From Cardiocondyla obscurior (lineage: Eukaryota > Arthropoda > Insecta > Hymenoptera > Formicidae): DNA of 64,000 nt. Below, piece after piece: positions 1 to 9,400 of this stretch. Position 1 is the stretch's first letter. Every line of letters begins with the position of its first letter. The stretch covers positions 372,001 through 436,000 of the forward strand of contig NC_091885.1 in NCBI RefSeq assembly GCF_019399895.1. The letters run 5' to 3'. The notes below the pieces were generated by a model. That model saw only the letters and a program-made list of their open reading frames with translations. It searched no databases and was not told the DNA's origin. The position numbers were made by a program, and so were the translations under genes.

Positions 1-1
1 G

Positions 2-2152
2 TGCCACGTATGCGAAAATCCGTTTGCGGCGGACGAGAAGCGTGTGCGCGATCATTGTCATTTGACTGGTCGGTATAGAGGTCCCGCGCACTCAAAATGT
101 AACCTGCAATACCGCGACACGCGTTACATCCCCGTCGTATTTCACAATCTGTCGGGTTACGATGCACACTTTGTTATAAAGGAGATCGCCACAGCGTACG
201 AGGGTAAAATTAATTAATTGCCGATAACGAAGGAGAAATATATCTCCTTTACGAAACACGTTAACGATACGGCTGAGGGACAGGACTTGCAAACTGCGAT
301 AAAGTTGCGCTTTATAGACTCGTACAAATTTTTGAACGCTAGCCTCGACAAATTATTGTCTCTACTCGCCAAAGACAAATTGCGAATCTTGCGCGCTGAA
401 TTTGCGACACTTTCAGAAGAAAATTTCAATCTTTTGACGCGAAAAGGTGTATTTCCGTACGAGTACGTCAACAGCGTTGAAAAATTGAATGAGTCAAGCC
501 TACCGTCGCGCGACTCATTCTTCAGTTCGCTGACCGGTGATACGGTGACCGAGGCAGATTACGCGCACGCCGAGACCGTATGGCAGCGGTTCTCCGTTCG
601 AACTCTGGGCGAGTACAGCGATCTGTACCTCAAGACCGATGTACTGTTATTGGCTGACGTATTTGAAAATTTTTGCAACAGATGCGTCGAGAGTTACGGA
701 TTCGATCCCGCGCATTACTACACCTTACCCGGTTTCACGTGGGATGCGATGCTCAAGCATACGCGCATAAATTTCGAATTGTTGACCGACATCGACATGG
801 TGATGTTCGTCGAACGCGGTATATGCGGCGGTCTAAGTCAATGCTCCAACAGATACGCGCGAGCCAATAACAGATACATGCGGTCGGGGTACGACTCGTC
901 GAAACCTTCGTCGTACATTGTGTATTACGATGTAAATAACTTGTACGGATGGGCCATGTGTCAGCCGTTACCGTACGCGGACTTCGAATGGGTCGACGAC
1001 AACGACCTCGCGAACCTCGACGTAGACGCGATCGCCGCGGACTCGCCCACGGGTTATATTCTCGAGGTGGATCTCGAGTATCCCGCGAGCGTGCACGACG
1101 CGCACTCCGATCTGCCGTTCTGTCCCACGCGAGAGAAACCACCGGGGGCGAAACACGATGTAAAACTTTTGGCTACGCTGTGTTATAAGAAGCGATACGT
1201 CATCCACTATCGCAATCTGCAGCTGTGCACGCGTCACGGTCTTCGCGTCACCAAGGTTTACCGCGTGCTGCGATTCACTCCATCGGCATGGTTGCGCGAT
1301 TACATCGAGCTCAACACGCGACATCGAACTCGCGTGACCAACGATTTTGAGAAAAATTTGTTTAAACTGATGAACAACGCGGTGTTCGGTAAAACGATGG
1401 AGAACGTACGAGATCGCGTCGACGTTCGCTTGCTCTCGCAGTGGGACGGACGGTGCGGTGTGGAGGCGATGATCGCCAAACCGAATTTTCACAGCAGAAG
1501 CGTATTTGCGGAAAATTTAGTAGCTGTGGAATTACGTAAACTCGAGGTGAAATTCGCCAAGCCGATATACGTCGGTATGTCTATACTCGACATATCTAAA
1601 GTATGCTTGTACGAGTTTCATCACGAGTATATGATACCGACTTTCGGAGACAAATGTAGCGTCATGTATACCGACACGGACAGTCTTGTGTACAGCGTCG
1701 AGTGCGACGACGTATACGAGATGATGAAACGCGATATCGCGAGGTTCGACACGAGCGACTATCCGCCCGATAACGCGTATGGTATACCTCTCGCGAATAA
1801 AAAAATACCCGGCTTAATGAAGGATGAGTGTAACGGTGCGATCGTCACAGAGTTCGTCGGACTCAGAGCTAAGATGTATGCGATCAGGGTAGACGGTAGA
1901 AAAGACACCAAAAAAGCAAAGGGTGTAAAGAGCGGAGTCGTGGCGCGAACTATAACGTTCGACGATTACGTGAGGTGTCTCGAGGACGAGATCGCTATGA
2001 CTCGCGACCAATCGTGCATCAGGTCGAAATTGCATGAGGTGTACACCGTGTCCGAGACAAAGATCGCTTTGAGTCCGTACGACGACAAGCGATATCTCGT
2101 GCCGAACTCGACCGAGATCTTGCCGTGGAGTCATTATCGCATACCTCGATAA
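2..2152 (+). pseudogene. Polinton/adintovirus-type family B DNA polymerase, 5' end outside window, one nonsense codon
   Basis: This encodes the protein-primed DNA polymerase that replicates Polinton/Maverick (adintovirus-like) elements. The first 70 codons hold a Cys/His cluster (CHVC...DHCHLTGRYRG...C) and an exonuclease-type motif (FHNLSGYDAHF). These run in the same frame into the main part, but TAA at 215-217 separates them from the 644-codon open stretch starting at 218. Polymerase motifs are all present in order: motif A YDVNNLYGWAM (about codon 235 after the stop), motif B NNAVFGKTMENVR (about 383) and motif C YTDTDSL (about 484). The gene converges on the integrase gene. The N-terminal part lies upstream of the window. 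Identification is firm. Whether the TAA kills the gene or reflects a later start is inference, although a start after the stop would lose the exonuclease motif. Confidence 0.93.
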
Positions 2153-3404
2153 AAACGCAGTACACATGTACGCGGTATACATGTATGCGGTATACATGTA
2201 TGCAGTATGTATTATAGATGTATTATACTTCCGATTGACGCAAGGTCTCTCGAGTGATTGTTAACATTCGCATATTTTGCATTTTGTGGAGAGTGATGTG
2301 TTGATTGAGGCGTTCATGATTGCATGTTTTTTTTGGATTGCACAAAATAATTTTTATTTTGTGGTGTATGTGGAGTATGAGATGTTCTTGGTTGCTTTGG
2401 TTTTTTATCAAATTTAGTCTGATTTTCACTTTGTGGTGTTTGATGCGTTGATTGAGGCGTTCATGATTGCCTCTTTTTTCAATTTTATCTGGTTTTAAAA
2501 TATTTTATAAAAGTCTCGAGCTCGTTATATGAAGCATGCGTAGAATAACATACATTATATGTATTATTCCTAGCGCTGTCATATTCTCCAACTATACTCG
2601 TATCTTTACCCCTTTATTTTATTACTGACGGTACAATAGTTGGTATTTCTTTTCTTTTTTCTTTTTTTTGTTGTTACCGGTTTATATATCTTTACCCTTT
2701 ACCCCTTTACCCCTTTATTTTTTACTGACGGTACAATAGTTAATATTTCTTTTCTTTTTTGGTTTTTACCGGTTAATTGCGATATAATGTATGGGTTAAC
2801 ATTCGCATATTTTATTTTGCGGTGTATGCGGTGTATGTGATGTTCTTGGTTGCTTATGTCGTTTAAACTTAGTTTGAATTTATTTTGTGGTGTTTGTGGT
2901 GTTTGATGCGTTGATTGAGGCGTTCATGATTGCCTGTTTTTTTCAAATTTAAGCAGTATTTTTGCGGAAATCTCGAAACGACCGACGAAACGGTCATGTT
3001 TTATATTATTATGCGATGATGTACAGGTTTGAGTTAGTAGTCGCTAGCATGCCCTTACGTAGTACACATGTACGTAGTACACATGTACGTAGTACACATG
3101 TACGCAGTACGCAGTATGCAGTACACATGTACGCAGTACGCAGTACGCAGTATGCAGTACACATGTACGCAGTATGCAGTACACATGTACGCAGTAAAGC
3201 AGTAAGCAGTATGTAGTATGTATTATAGATGTAATTATACAAATGAAGTAAAACATTGTACAATGCGTACGTTATATATTTTTCTCATTTTTATACATTT
3301 TTTGTATCGAATCACACATACACATGTGTGAAATAAAAAAATTTATTAAACGATGCTGTTTTTGTCGATCCACGAATTGTGCGATCCGTCGAATTCCAAC
3401 CATT
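2153..3404. other. Intergenic region between convergent polymerase and integrase genes
   Basis: No convincing coding sequence is seen. The stretch holds two blocks of short palindrome-rich repeats (about 2158-2225 and 3058-3240). Between them lies a low-complexity T-rich region in which several phrases recur: the phrase 'gcgttgattgaggcgttcatgattg' type occurs near 2295, 2450 and 2912, and a 'ctgacggtacaatagtt' phrase near 2624 and 2725. Both flanking genes point into it, so it contains their 3' ends. An AATAAA-type signal for the integrase transcript is readable on the minus strand near 3345. Confidence 0.7.
3058..3240. repeat. ACATGTACGCAGT-type tandem repeat, with a shorter sister block at 2158-2225
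   Basis: Units built from ACATGTAC and GCAGTACGCAGTATGC alternate irregularly about a dozen times. The unit contains self-complementary ACATGT and GTAC. The upstream block at 2158-2225 uses the same units and ends in the same tail (gtatgtattatagatgta), so the two blocks look like copies of one array about 0.9 kb apart. Confidence 0.85.
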
Positions 3405-4298
3405 TTACGTAGACCTTATCACTTTTTTGCGCAGAACCTTCTCCACCAGATACACGTCCGGATGCGTCGCGCGGTGCAACTCGTACTCGTAGAACGCTCC
3501 GGATATCGCCTCACCGCGATAATCCTCCAGTAGATAGGTAGCTGGATTAGTTTGCTGCACCTTAACGATCGTGAAAACCTCGGTGGTCCAATTCGGAGTG
3601 TATCCCTTTTCAAAAATCATTTTAAACTTGCTCACGCGTACTTTATCACCGACCCTGAATTTGGCCGGAGCGGCTATCTTTATAGCGCTGTACACGGTGT
3701 CGAGGAGTTTTTTGGCGATATCGGGTGTCACGTCAACGGGCCGCATGCCGATCGTTCGATGCTTGCGCCTATTGTACTCGTCTACGAGACGCGGTAGCGC
3801 GTCGCACCACTTGTAATTGCCGTTGAGCGTAAACATCTTCCACATAATGTTTTTGAGTGTGCGATTAAATCGCTCAACTACTGACGCCTTTAACACCGAG
3901 TAGGTTGAGTAATGATTGACACCGCGTTTCGTAAAGAGCCGTTGTACGTCGGTATTGTAAAACTTCTTTCCCATATCGGTTTGTAAATTTTTCGGACATC
4001 GCCCGCTCTTTCGCATCAACTCCGCTAAAGCGTCAGCCGTCTCGCTGCCGCCTTTGTTCTTGAGCGGTATCGTCCACGCGTACTTGCCGAGTACGTCGAT
4101 GACGGTAAGAATATAGCGGTAGCCTCGGTTGAAACGCGCGTACGGTTGCATCTCGACGATATCAGCCTGCCACAGATCGTCATATCCCTTGACCACGACG
4201 CGTCTTCGCGGAAAGTTTCTTCTCGCCGGGGCGTGCAACTCGTCAACGAGTCGCCTCCTCTCGGGACCTGCGTCGCTCGACTTGCGCGATCTAGACAT
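3405..4298 (-). CDS. Polinton-type retroviral-like integrase (DDE)
   Basis: This 297-residue integrase would insert the element DNA into the host genome. The rve core is intact: the first Asp in DLWQADIVEM (about residue 44), the second in LQTDMGKKFYN (about 107) and the catalytic Glu in VVERFNRTLK (about 141). A basic C-terminal domain follows (RVGDKVRVSKFKMIFEKGY, then the conserved TYLLEDY...GAFYEYEL), the chromo-like tail usual in this family. The Met at 4298 gives the family's usual arrangement, 33 nt downstream of the DUF8207-like gene and on the same strand as the ATPase. No break is visible, so this gene could be functional although its neighbours are damaged. Confidence 0.93.
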   Translation of the reverse strand: MSRSRKSSDAGPERRRLVDELHAPARRNFPRRRVVVKGYDDLWQADIVEMQPYARFNRGYRYILTVIDVLGKYAWTIPLKNKGGSETADALAELMRKSGRCPKNLQTDMGKKFYNTDVQRLFTKRGVNHYSTYSVLKASVVERFNRTLKNIMWKMFTLNGNYKWCDALPRLVDEYNRRKHRTIGMRPVDVTPDIAKKLLDTVYSAIKIAAPAKFRVGDKVRVSKFKMIFEKGYTPNWTTEVFTIVKVQQTNPATYLLEDYRGEAISGAFYEYELHRATHPDVYLVEKVLRKKVIRST

Positions 4299-4331
4299 GA
4301 TCGATTCTGTCGCTCGATTCCTCCCGGTCGA

Positions 4332-5109
4332 TCAATTTATAATCAAACCCGCCTCGCGCAGTTCCTCGACGATCGACAGAATTTCGTTGTCGTGAGCGTT
4401 GTGACCGGCTCGACGCGAAGCATCCAGCAATCGAAGACGATCCACGAGCTCGTTAGGATCGTCCCAGTGCACGTAGTCGATCGCGTGATCGTTTAACGTC
4501 ATGAGGCGAGGTAATCCTTTACCGGAGCTTTTCTTCTCGATTTCTGGCCGAATCGCCTGACAGCAGCGGTGCGATCACCTTCACGTACTTTGAGCCTCTG
4601 TTACCCATGACGCGACCGCTGTCGCTGAAATCTTTCTTATGCGCGTTCGTCGCTTCGAGTATGCTCTTGTAGTGACGTTTATCCGCCTCGGTGTAAGCGG
4701 TTTCATCGGGTACCTTCTTGAAAATCAACTCGTACAGACCTTCCGTACCGGGATATCTCTTACCAGCGACGATTATATCGTCGTTTTTATGGTCGAATTC
4801 GACATGCTTGTTCCCGAGCATTACTTTGTTCGTGTCAAAGTATATACCAAAAACGTCATCGATATTTATTCTTCTGTCACCGCTCGCCGCTTCCAGATAC
4901 ATCGTTGCCATCGATACGCTGGGCCGCGGCGTCGATACGCCAGATCGCGGCGTCGATCGCGGCGTCGATACGCCGAACCGCGGCGTCGATGTGCGGGGCC
5001 GTGGCGTCGACGGAAGTTCGACGTTTTCGGTCGTAACGTACGAATCGACGGTCGTATCACTCAATGACGGATTAGCTACAATCGTATCGCCTAACGTTGC
5101 CGACGACAA
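4332..5109 (-). pseudogene. DUF8207-like protein of Polinton elements, one frameshift
   Basis: The family is common in insect Polinton-like elements but its function is unknown to me. The N-terminal 60 residues contain a Ser/Thr-Pro-Arg repeat (STPR units at 4930-5010), then a conserved core (residues about 80-180) with YFDTNKVMLGNKHVEF and GTEGLYELIFKK. The first frame stops at 4519. The expected C-terminal portion (from about 4503 to the stop at 4332, with DYVHWDDPNELVDRLRLLDA) is open in the next frame. A one-base shift near 4525-4545 therefore splits one gene in two. A separate short downstream gene is the alternative, but the core family normally carries both parts in one protein. Confidence 0.75.
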
Positions 5110-5116
5110 CGAATCG

Positions 5117-5668
5117 TCAAACGTGACGTTTAAACGCCATTCCGTTCTGTTTGAACAGGATCAGCAGATTCGCGTTGTCGCGTATCAGATGCTTCGGTAT
5201 CCTCGCGTACGACTAACACAGATAGAAGCAGTCTACGTTCGAGTGACGACCCATCGCGAAGTATTCTCTCACGGCGTCTTGCTTGTCGCACGCGATATCA
5301 TCAAAGACAAAGATCGAATGCGGAAGCGCCTCGCTCGGCGGAACGACGTCGCTGTTGTTGGAGAACGTGAAATAGCCGATCTCGTCGATCGGCGTCAGCA
5401 GACTTTCCAAGTACTGATACTTGGGCTGCTGCAGCGACTTCGAGTACACGTACACGTTCTCGAAACGCAAACCGTGCGGACTCTCCAACAGACTGATCAG
5501 AACGTTCGTTTTGCCGCAGTTCGATGGGCCGCACACGATCGCGCGCACGGTGTTTGGCAGCATCTCACCATGTCTGCGTTTTTTCTCCCTCTCGAGACTG
5601 TCCATCAGTCGTAATCTGTCGTCGCAATTCGCGACGCGTATCGTCTGCGGTTGTCGCACGAACCGCAT
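5117..5668 (-). pseudogene. A32/FtsK-HerA-type packaging ATPase, internal stop and lost C-terminus
   Basis: This is the viral genome-packaging ATPase. Walker A is GPSNCGKT (about residue 47) and Walker B is SIFVFDDIA (about 118). The open frame ends with TAG at 5213-5215. The same frame continues to 5117 with clearly homologous sequence (YARIPKHLIRDNANLLILF), so the TAG is a point nonsense change, probably from CAG. The frame then ends after about 30 more codons, short of the usual C-terminus and directly against the DUF8207-like gene, so sequence has also been lost there. It is the first gene of the leftward trio ATPase, DUF8207, integrase. Confidence 0.88.
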
Positions 5669-5747
5669 CTCGTACCCGCTGTACGGAGACGATCACTCGC
5701 GCGCCTATTTATAGTCGCGCGACCCCGCGAATAGCTCATTAATCGAC
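5669..5747. promoter_or_regulatory. Probable bidirectional promoter with palindromic TATA element
   Basis: The ATPase and the rightward gene block diverge from this 79-bp gap. TATTTATA at 5706-5713 reads as TATAAATA on the other strand and lies about 40 bp from each start codon, in a GC-rich surround. This is a sequence-pattern inference only. Confidence 0.5.
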
Positions 5748-6029
5748 ATGTATCTCGCGCTGAAACATCCCTTTGACGTGTTGAATTTGACCGCGGAACA
5801 GTTGAGCATTGTACCAAAAGCCGTTTTGCTGCACGTCTGCGGCGATTACGTTCATCACGTGTGGGACAAACTTCCCGTGCACTTGACGGAAGATCCGGAG
5901 GTTCGAACCTACCGCAGGTGCCTCGAGCATTACAATCAACCCTGGCAAGAAACGCACATCGACGGACCTGCTCCGTTAATCCGAGAGTGCGGCGAGTGTC
6001 AACGTCGTCTACCGCTTCATCGGAAGTAA
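5748..6029 (+). CDS. Small conserved Polinton accessory protein, function unknown
   Basis: This 93-residue ORF starts 79 bp from the divergent ATPase. It has a compact N-terminal region (MYLALKHPFDVL, then HVCGDYVHHVWDKLP) and a C-terminal CGEC pair that might bind a metal. I believe similar short proteins occupy the same position in other insect elements, but I cannot name a function. No membrane segment or signal peptide is seen. The frame is fully open. Confidence 0.6.
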   Translation: MYLALKHPFDVLNLTAEQLSIVPKAVLLHVCGDYVHHVWDKLPVHLTEDPEVRTYRRCLEHYNQPWQETHIDGPAPLIRECGECQRRLPLHRK

Positions 6030-7090
6030 AGTGCTGCGGCAAAGGTTTGTTGAATCGCGCGATAAACGCCCTCCCCTTCGAACTGCACATCCCCGGTTAT
6101 CAATTTTGCGGGCCGGGAACTCGACTGAAGGAACGCATAGCGAGAGGCGATCAAGGCGTTAATCCGTTGGACGAAGCGTGTCGCGAGCACGACTTGGCGT
6201 ACGCGCGAAGCAACGATCTCACAGATAGACACGCAGCGGACAAAGAACTCGCCAAGAGAGCGGGAAAACGCGTTATAGCGAAAGATTCAGGCTTACGCGA
6301 GAGAGCCGCCGCAGCAGCCGTGTGGGCTGCGATGAAAGCTAAAACGAAAATTGGGATGGGTATGTCGACTAGAAAGAACAGGTTGAGGACTGTGAGAAAC
6401 AGAACGATTACGAAGAGGAGAAGAAGAAATACGATTCGCAAAAAACGCATGCTTCCAACAGCAAAGCGCGGTGGCATGCTGCCGATCATTCCGATTCTCG
6501 GCGCAGTCGGATCACTTGTCGGTGGAGCCGCGAGTATAGCGAGAGCCGTAAACGAGAGAAAAGCTGCTCGCGCGGCAGCCGGTGGATCCGGCGTACATCT
6601 GGCCCCGTACAACGGTGGACGGGGTCTCTCTCTCAAGCCGTACAGGTACGGCAGAGGTACGACTGTTGCGAAGAGAGGAAGAAAAAAAAACGTCGAGCAG
6701 ACGTTAAAAATGCCTTTGGGTGCGACTACAAACGTGCAGTTGAATCATCTGGCCAGACGTATGCGCGTTCCTTATTTCAGAGGCGTCTTTATGCGCGACA
6801 CCCTACCTATGAGTGGTGCGCGTACAAACGAGAGCGGTATCGTGAACCTGGACAACGTGACGGGTCCGGGGACTCACTGGGTAGCGTACGCCAAAAGAGG
6901 AGATCGCGTCGCGTACTTTGACGGCTTCGGTAATCTCCGACCGCCCATAGAATTGGTGAGATATCTCGAAGTCGACGTCTCGTCGATAGAATACAATCGA
7001 CGATCCTATCAAACGTACGATCAGAGTATCTGTGGACAGCTGTGTCTGCGATTTTTAAGTACGATCGACGCGATTACGTTTAAAAACTGA
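5861..7090 (+). CDS. Fused phospholipase A2-like, pX-like and adenain-protease ORF
   Basis: One open frame carries three virion functions. First is a parvovirus-type phospholipase A2 domain (about 6090-6210): Ca-loop YQFCGPG and catalytic DEACREHDLAY. Next is an Arg/Lys-rich stretch followed by a Gly-rich hydrophobic segment (GGMLPIIPILGAVGSLVGG, about 6470-6530) that resembles the adenovirus core protein X C-terminus. Last is an adenain (C5) cysteine protease (about 6710-7090) with the His in GTHWVAY, the acid in YFDGFGN and the Cys in CGQLCLRF. LVGG-A could be a protease site. No ATG lies between 5861, which overlaps the previous gene by 169 nt, and the PLA2 domain. The true start is therefore unclear and may be lost, non-ATG or created by splicing near 6030. 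Confidence 0.85.
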   Translation: MGQTSRALDGRSGGSNLPQVPRALQSTLARNAHRRTCSVNPRVRRVSTSSTASSEVKCCGKGLLNRAINALPFELHIPGYQFCGPGTRLKERIARGDQGVNPLDEACREHDLAYARSNDLTDRHAADKELAKRAGKRVIAKDSGLRERAAAAAVWAAMKAKTKIGMGMSTRKNRLRTVRNRTITKRRRRNTIRKKRMLPTAKRGGMLPIIPILGAVGSLVGGAASIARAVNERKAARAAAGGSGVHLAPYNGGRGLSLKPYRYGRGTTVAKRGRKKNVEQTLKMPLGATTNVQLNHLARRMRVPYFRGVFMRDTLPMSGARTNESGIVNLDNVTGPGTHWVAYAKRGDRVAYFDGFGNLRPPIELVRYLEVDVSSIEYNRRSYQTYDQSICGQLCLRFLSTIDAITFKN

Positions 7091-7126
7091 CGTCGCGACA
7101 TACTTCGCCTCAGTATCGCTTCGAAC

Positions 7127-7879
7127 ATGTCGATCACGCTCACGTTAACCGGTAGGAGCAGCGTTCTCCATTCGAGCTACTCACCGGCGTTGGATTTCAG
7201 CGACGGTGATTACGAGCTCGGTCTCACGGACTTTGCGACTTACAACACCATACCGAACGTCGATTCTACAAACAATAAATTCTACTACGGCACGGACGGC
7301 AAGGAAATTACGATTCTCGAGGGATCGTATGAGATACAGGCAATAGACAAATTTTTGAAACATGCGATACCGCGACAACGCGACACCGTCGATGGTAATC
7401 GTAATGAGAAGAGCGAGAAGAACGATGATTTCTCGATAACGATTCGTGCAAACTTCAACACTATGAGAAGCGAGATCAAATCAGCGTACACGGTAAACTT
7501 TTCGAAACCAAACTCGTTGGGGCCGCTTCTCGGATTCTCGCCACACCGCGTACTGCAGCCGCGAAAATGGCACGAGTCCGACTTACCGATCAATATAATC
7601 AACCTGAATATTATCCGCATCGAATGTAACGTAACCGCGGGAGCGTACTGCAACGGCGAACGCGTGCACACGATTCACGAGTTTTCACCAAAAGTGCCAC
7701 CAGGATATAAGATCACGGAAACGCTCACGCAAGTCATTTACCTGCCGATCATCGTGCGATACGTTACGGATCTCACGATACGCATCACCAACCAGAACGG
7801 TCGACCGCTCGACTTTCGCGGAGAGGAGATCACCGTCAGATTGCACGTGCGACAACAACAACGACGGCCACAACGATAA
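7127..7879 (+). CDS. Penton-like minor capsid protein
   Basis: This 250-residue protein lies between the protease ORF and the major capsid gene, where Polinton-like elements carry the penton/minor capsid gene. It is beta-rich in appearance, begins MSITLTLTGRSSVLHSSYSPAL, has the GDYELGLTDFATYNTIPN segment typical of this family, and ends in a polar Gln/Arg tail. It is a single-jelly-roll vertex protein by family inference. No cysteine-rich or membrane region is seen. The frame is intact, with the next gene starting 7 bp later. Confidence 0.78.
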   Translation: MSITLTLTGRSSVLHSSYSPALDFSDGDYELGLTDFATYNTIPNVDSTNNKFYYGTDGKEITILEGSYEIQAIDKFLKHAIPRQRDTVDGNRNEKSEKNDDFSITIRANFNTMRSEIKSAYTVNFSKPNSLGPLLGFSPHRVLQPRKWHESDLPINIINLNIIRIECNVTAGAYCNGERVHTIHEFSPKVPPGYKITETLTQVIYLPIIVRYVTDLTIRITNQNGRPLDFRGEEITVRLHVRQQQRRPQR

Positions 7880-7885
7880 CGTGGT

Positions 7886-8083
7886 ATGTTAATACCGAAC
7901 AAAACGAGTCGCGTTACAACGATCAGTTTCGGTGCTGTGACGATCCAACAGCCTGAACCGCAACAACAACATTTCGCTGTAAATAGCGTCGAAAGGATAG
8001 GAAGAAGAAAAAAAAGATTAACCGAAACAAACGTTGAATTTCTGAGATCGCTCGGATTCGCTGTGCGAAATAACTTTATCTGA
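7886..8083 (+). CDS. Small basic protein between penton and major capsid genes
   Basis: A 65-residue ORF squeezed between two capsid genes with gaps of 6 and 3 bp. The N-terminal half is Gln-rich, the centre is basic (RIGRRKKRL), and the C-terminus ends in a hydrophobic FLRSLGFAVRNNFI element. The tight packing and intact frame support a real gene, perhaps a virion-associated or DNA-binding peptide. The function is not known to me. Confidence 0.6.
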   Translation: MLIPNKTSRVTTISFGAVTIQQPEPQQQHFAVNSVERIGRRKKRLTETNVEFLRSLGFAVRNNFI

Positions 8084-8086
8084 ACG

Positions 8087-9289
8087 ATGTCCGACATTCT
8101 GAATATCCGAGACGAACCGGTCTTCGACGATCGAATCGTCAAGATCGAGACTCACGCTTACAATCCGTTCGCCAATACGACGTTCGAACACAGCGATGAG
8201 ATAAGAATACCGATACAACAGCAAGATCTGTACACGCTACCGCACGAGAGTTTTCTCTACGTCGAGGGAAAATTAACGAAGGGCAAGGTGGTTGCGGGAG
8301 CTGACGTGACTCTCGGAGACAACTGCATCGCCTTCATGTTCGACGAGATACGATACGAGCTCGACGGTGTGGAGATCGATCGTAACCGAAATGTCGGCAT
8401 AACCAGCACGCTGAAAAATTACGCGACTGTTTCGTCCAACAGGAGCGTGATTCTGCGGAACGTGGGATGGCTCAGTCCCACGATCAATGCAAACGGTTAC
8501 TTCAATTTCTGCGTACCGCTCAACATGCTGCTGGGATTTTGCGAGGACTATAGACGCGTCGTGATCAACGCTCGTCACGAATTGATTCTCATACGAGCGC
8601 GCAACGACAACAATTGTCTGGTGGGCAGTTCCGCGGTCGAGCCTAAGGTTGACTTGCTGAAAATACAATGGCGTATGCCTCACGTACTTTTAAACGAGGT
8701 AAAAAAATTGGCGATGTTGCGCACCTTGGAGAGCGGTCGATTCGTCAGTATGGGATTTCGCTCATGGGATCTGTATGAGTTTCCGCTACTGCAACTCACG
8801 ACCAAGCACTCGTGGGCCATCAAGACCGCCACGCAACTCGAGAAACCTCGATACGTCATCTTCGCTCTGCAGACGGGTCGAAAGAACATCATGTCCGAGG
8901 ACAACAGTCGTTTCGACGACTGCAAACTGACCAACGTGAAGCTCTATCTCAACTCCGAGTGCTACCCGTACGACGATATGAACCTCGACTTTAGCAAACG
9001 TAGATACGCGATTCTCTACGACGCGTACGCGCGTTTCTGCAAAGAGTATTACGGCTACGAGTATCTCGAACCGAATCTCACCGTCACGTCGTTTCTGCTC
9101 AACGGTCCGTTCGTCATCATCGACTGCTCGCGTCAAAACGAGTCGGTTAAAACCGCTACCGTGGACGTGAGATTGGAGTTTGAATGCAAAGACAATGTAG
9201 CGCCAAATACCACGGCTTACTGTCTCATCATACACGATCGTTTGGTTCAATACAATCCGTTGACCAACGTTGTACGTAAGATCACGTAG
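8087..9289 (+). CDS. Major capsid protein, double-jelly-roll hexon-like
   Basis: This 400-residue protein is the major capsid protein of the Polinton/adintovirus lineage. Family marks are the N-terminal ETHAYNPFANTTFEHSDEIRIPIQQQDL, here only cited as the segment at about 8145-8220, the VEGKLTKGK strand, FMFDEIRYELDGVEID (about residue 86) and the late CYPYDDMNLDF and YYGYEYLEPNLT segments. The length fits the family. The frame has no stop or shift, in contrast to polymerase and ATPase, so the capsid block is either younger, by chance undamaged, or under selection. Confidence 0.9.
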   Translation: MSDILNIRDEPVFDDRIVKIETHAYNPFANTTFEHSDEIRIPIQQQDLYTLPHESFLYVEGKLTKGKVVAGADVTLGDNCIAFMFDEIRYELDGVEIDRNRNVGITSTLKNYATVSSNRSVILRNVGWLSPTINANGYFNFCVPLNMLLGFCEDYRRVVINARHELILIRARNDNNCLVGSSAVEPKVDLLKIQWRMPHVLLNEVKKLAMLRTLESGRFVSMGFRSWDLYEFPLLQLTTKHSWAIKTATQLEKPRYVIFALQTGRKNIMSEDNSRFDDCKLTNVKLYLNSECYPYDDMNLDFSKRRYAILYDAYARFCKEYYGYEYLEPNLTVTSFLLNGPFVIIDCSRQNESVKTATVDVRLEFECKDNVAPNTTAYCLIIHDRLVQYNPLTNVVRKIT

Positions 9290-9400
9290 AAATGATCTTC
9301 GACGTGTGTATGTAAAGCGGTGAATCGACGAACGTTGCGTATTCACTTCCATTCCGTCGTATGCGTAACGTCGATAGAGAGAGAGATTGTCATCGTCGTC

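Noticed and set aside
753..1142. Minus-strand ORFs opposite the DNA polymerase
   Set aside because: They are shadow frames of a strongly coding plus-strand gene with Arg/Ser-rich composition and no motifs.
2158..3240. Terminal inverted repeats of the Polinton element
   Set aside because: The repeat blocks lie between two element genes and not at the ends, and they are direct, not inverted, copies of each other.
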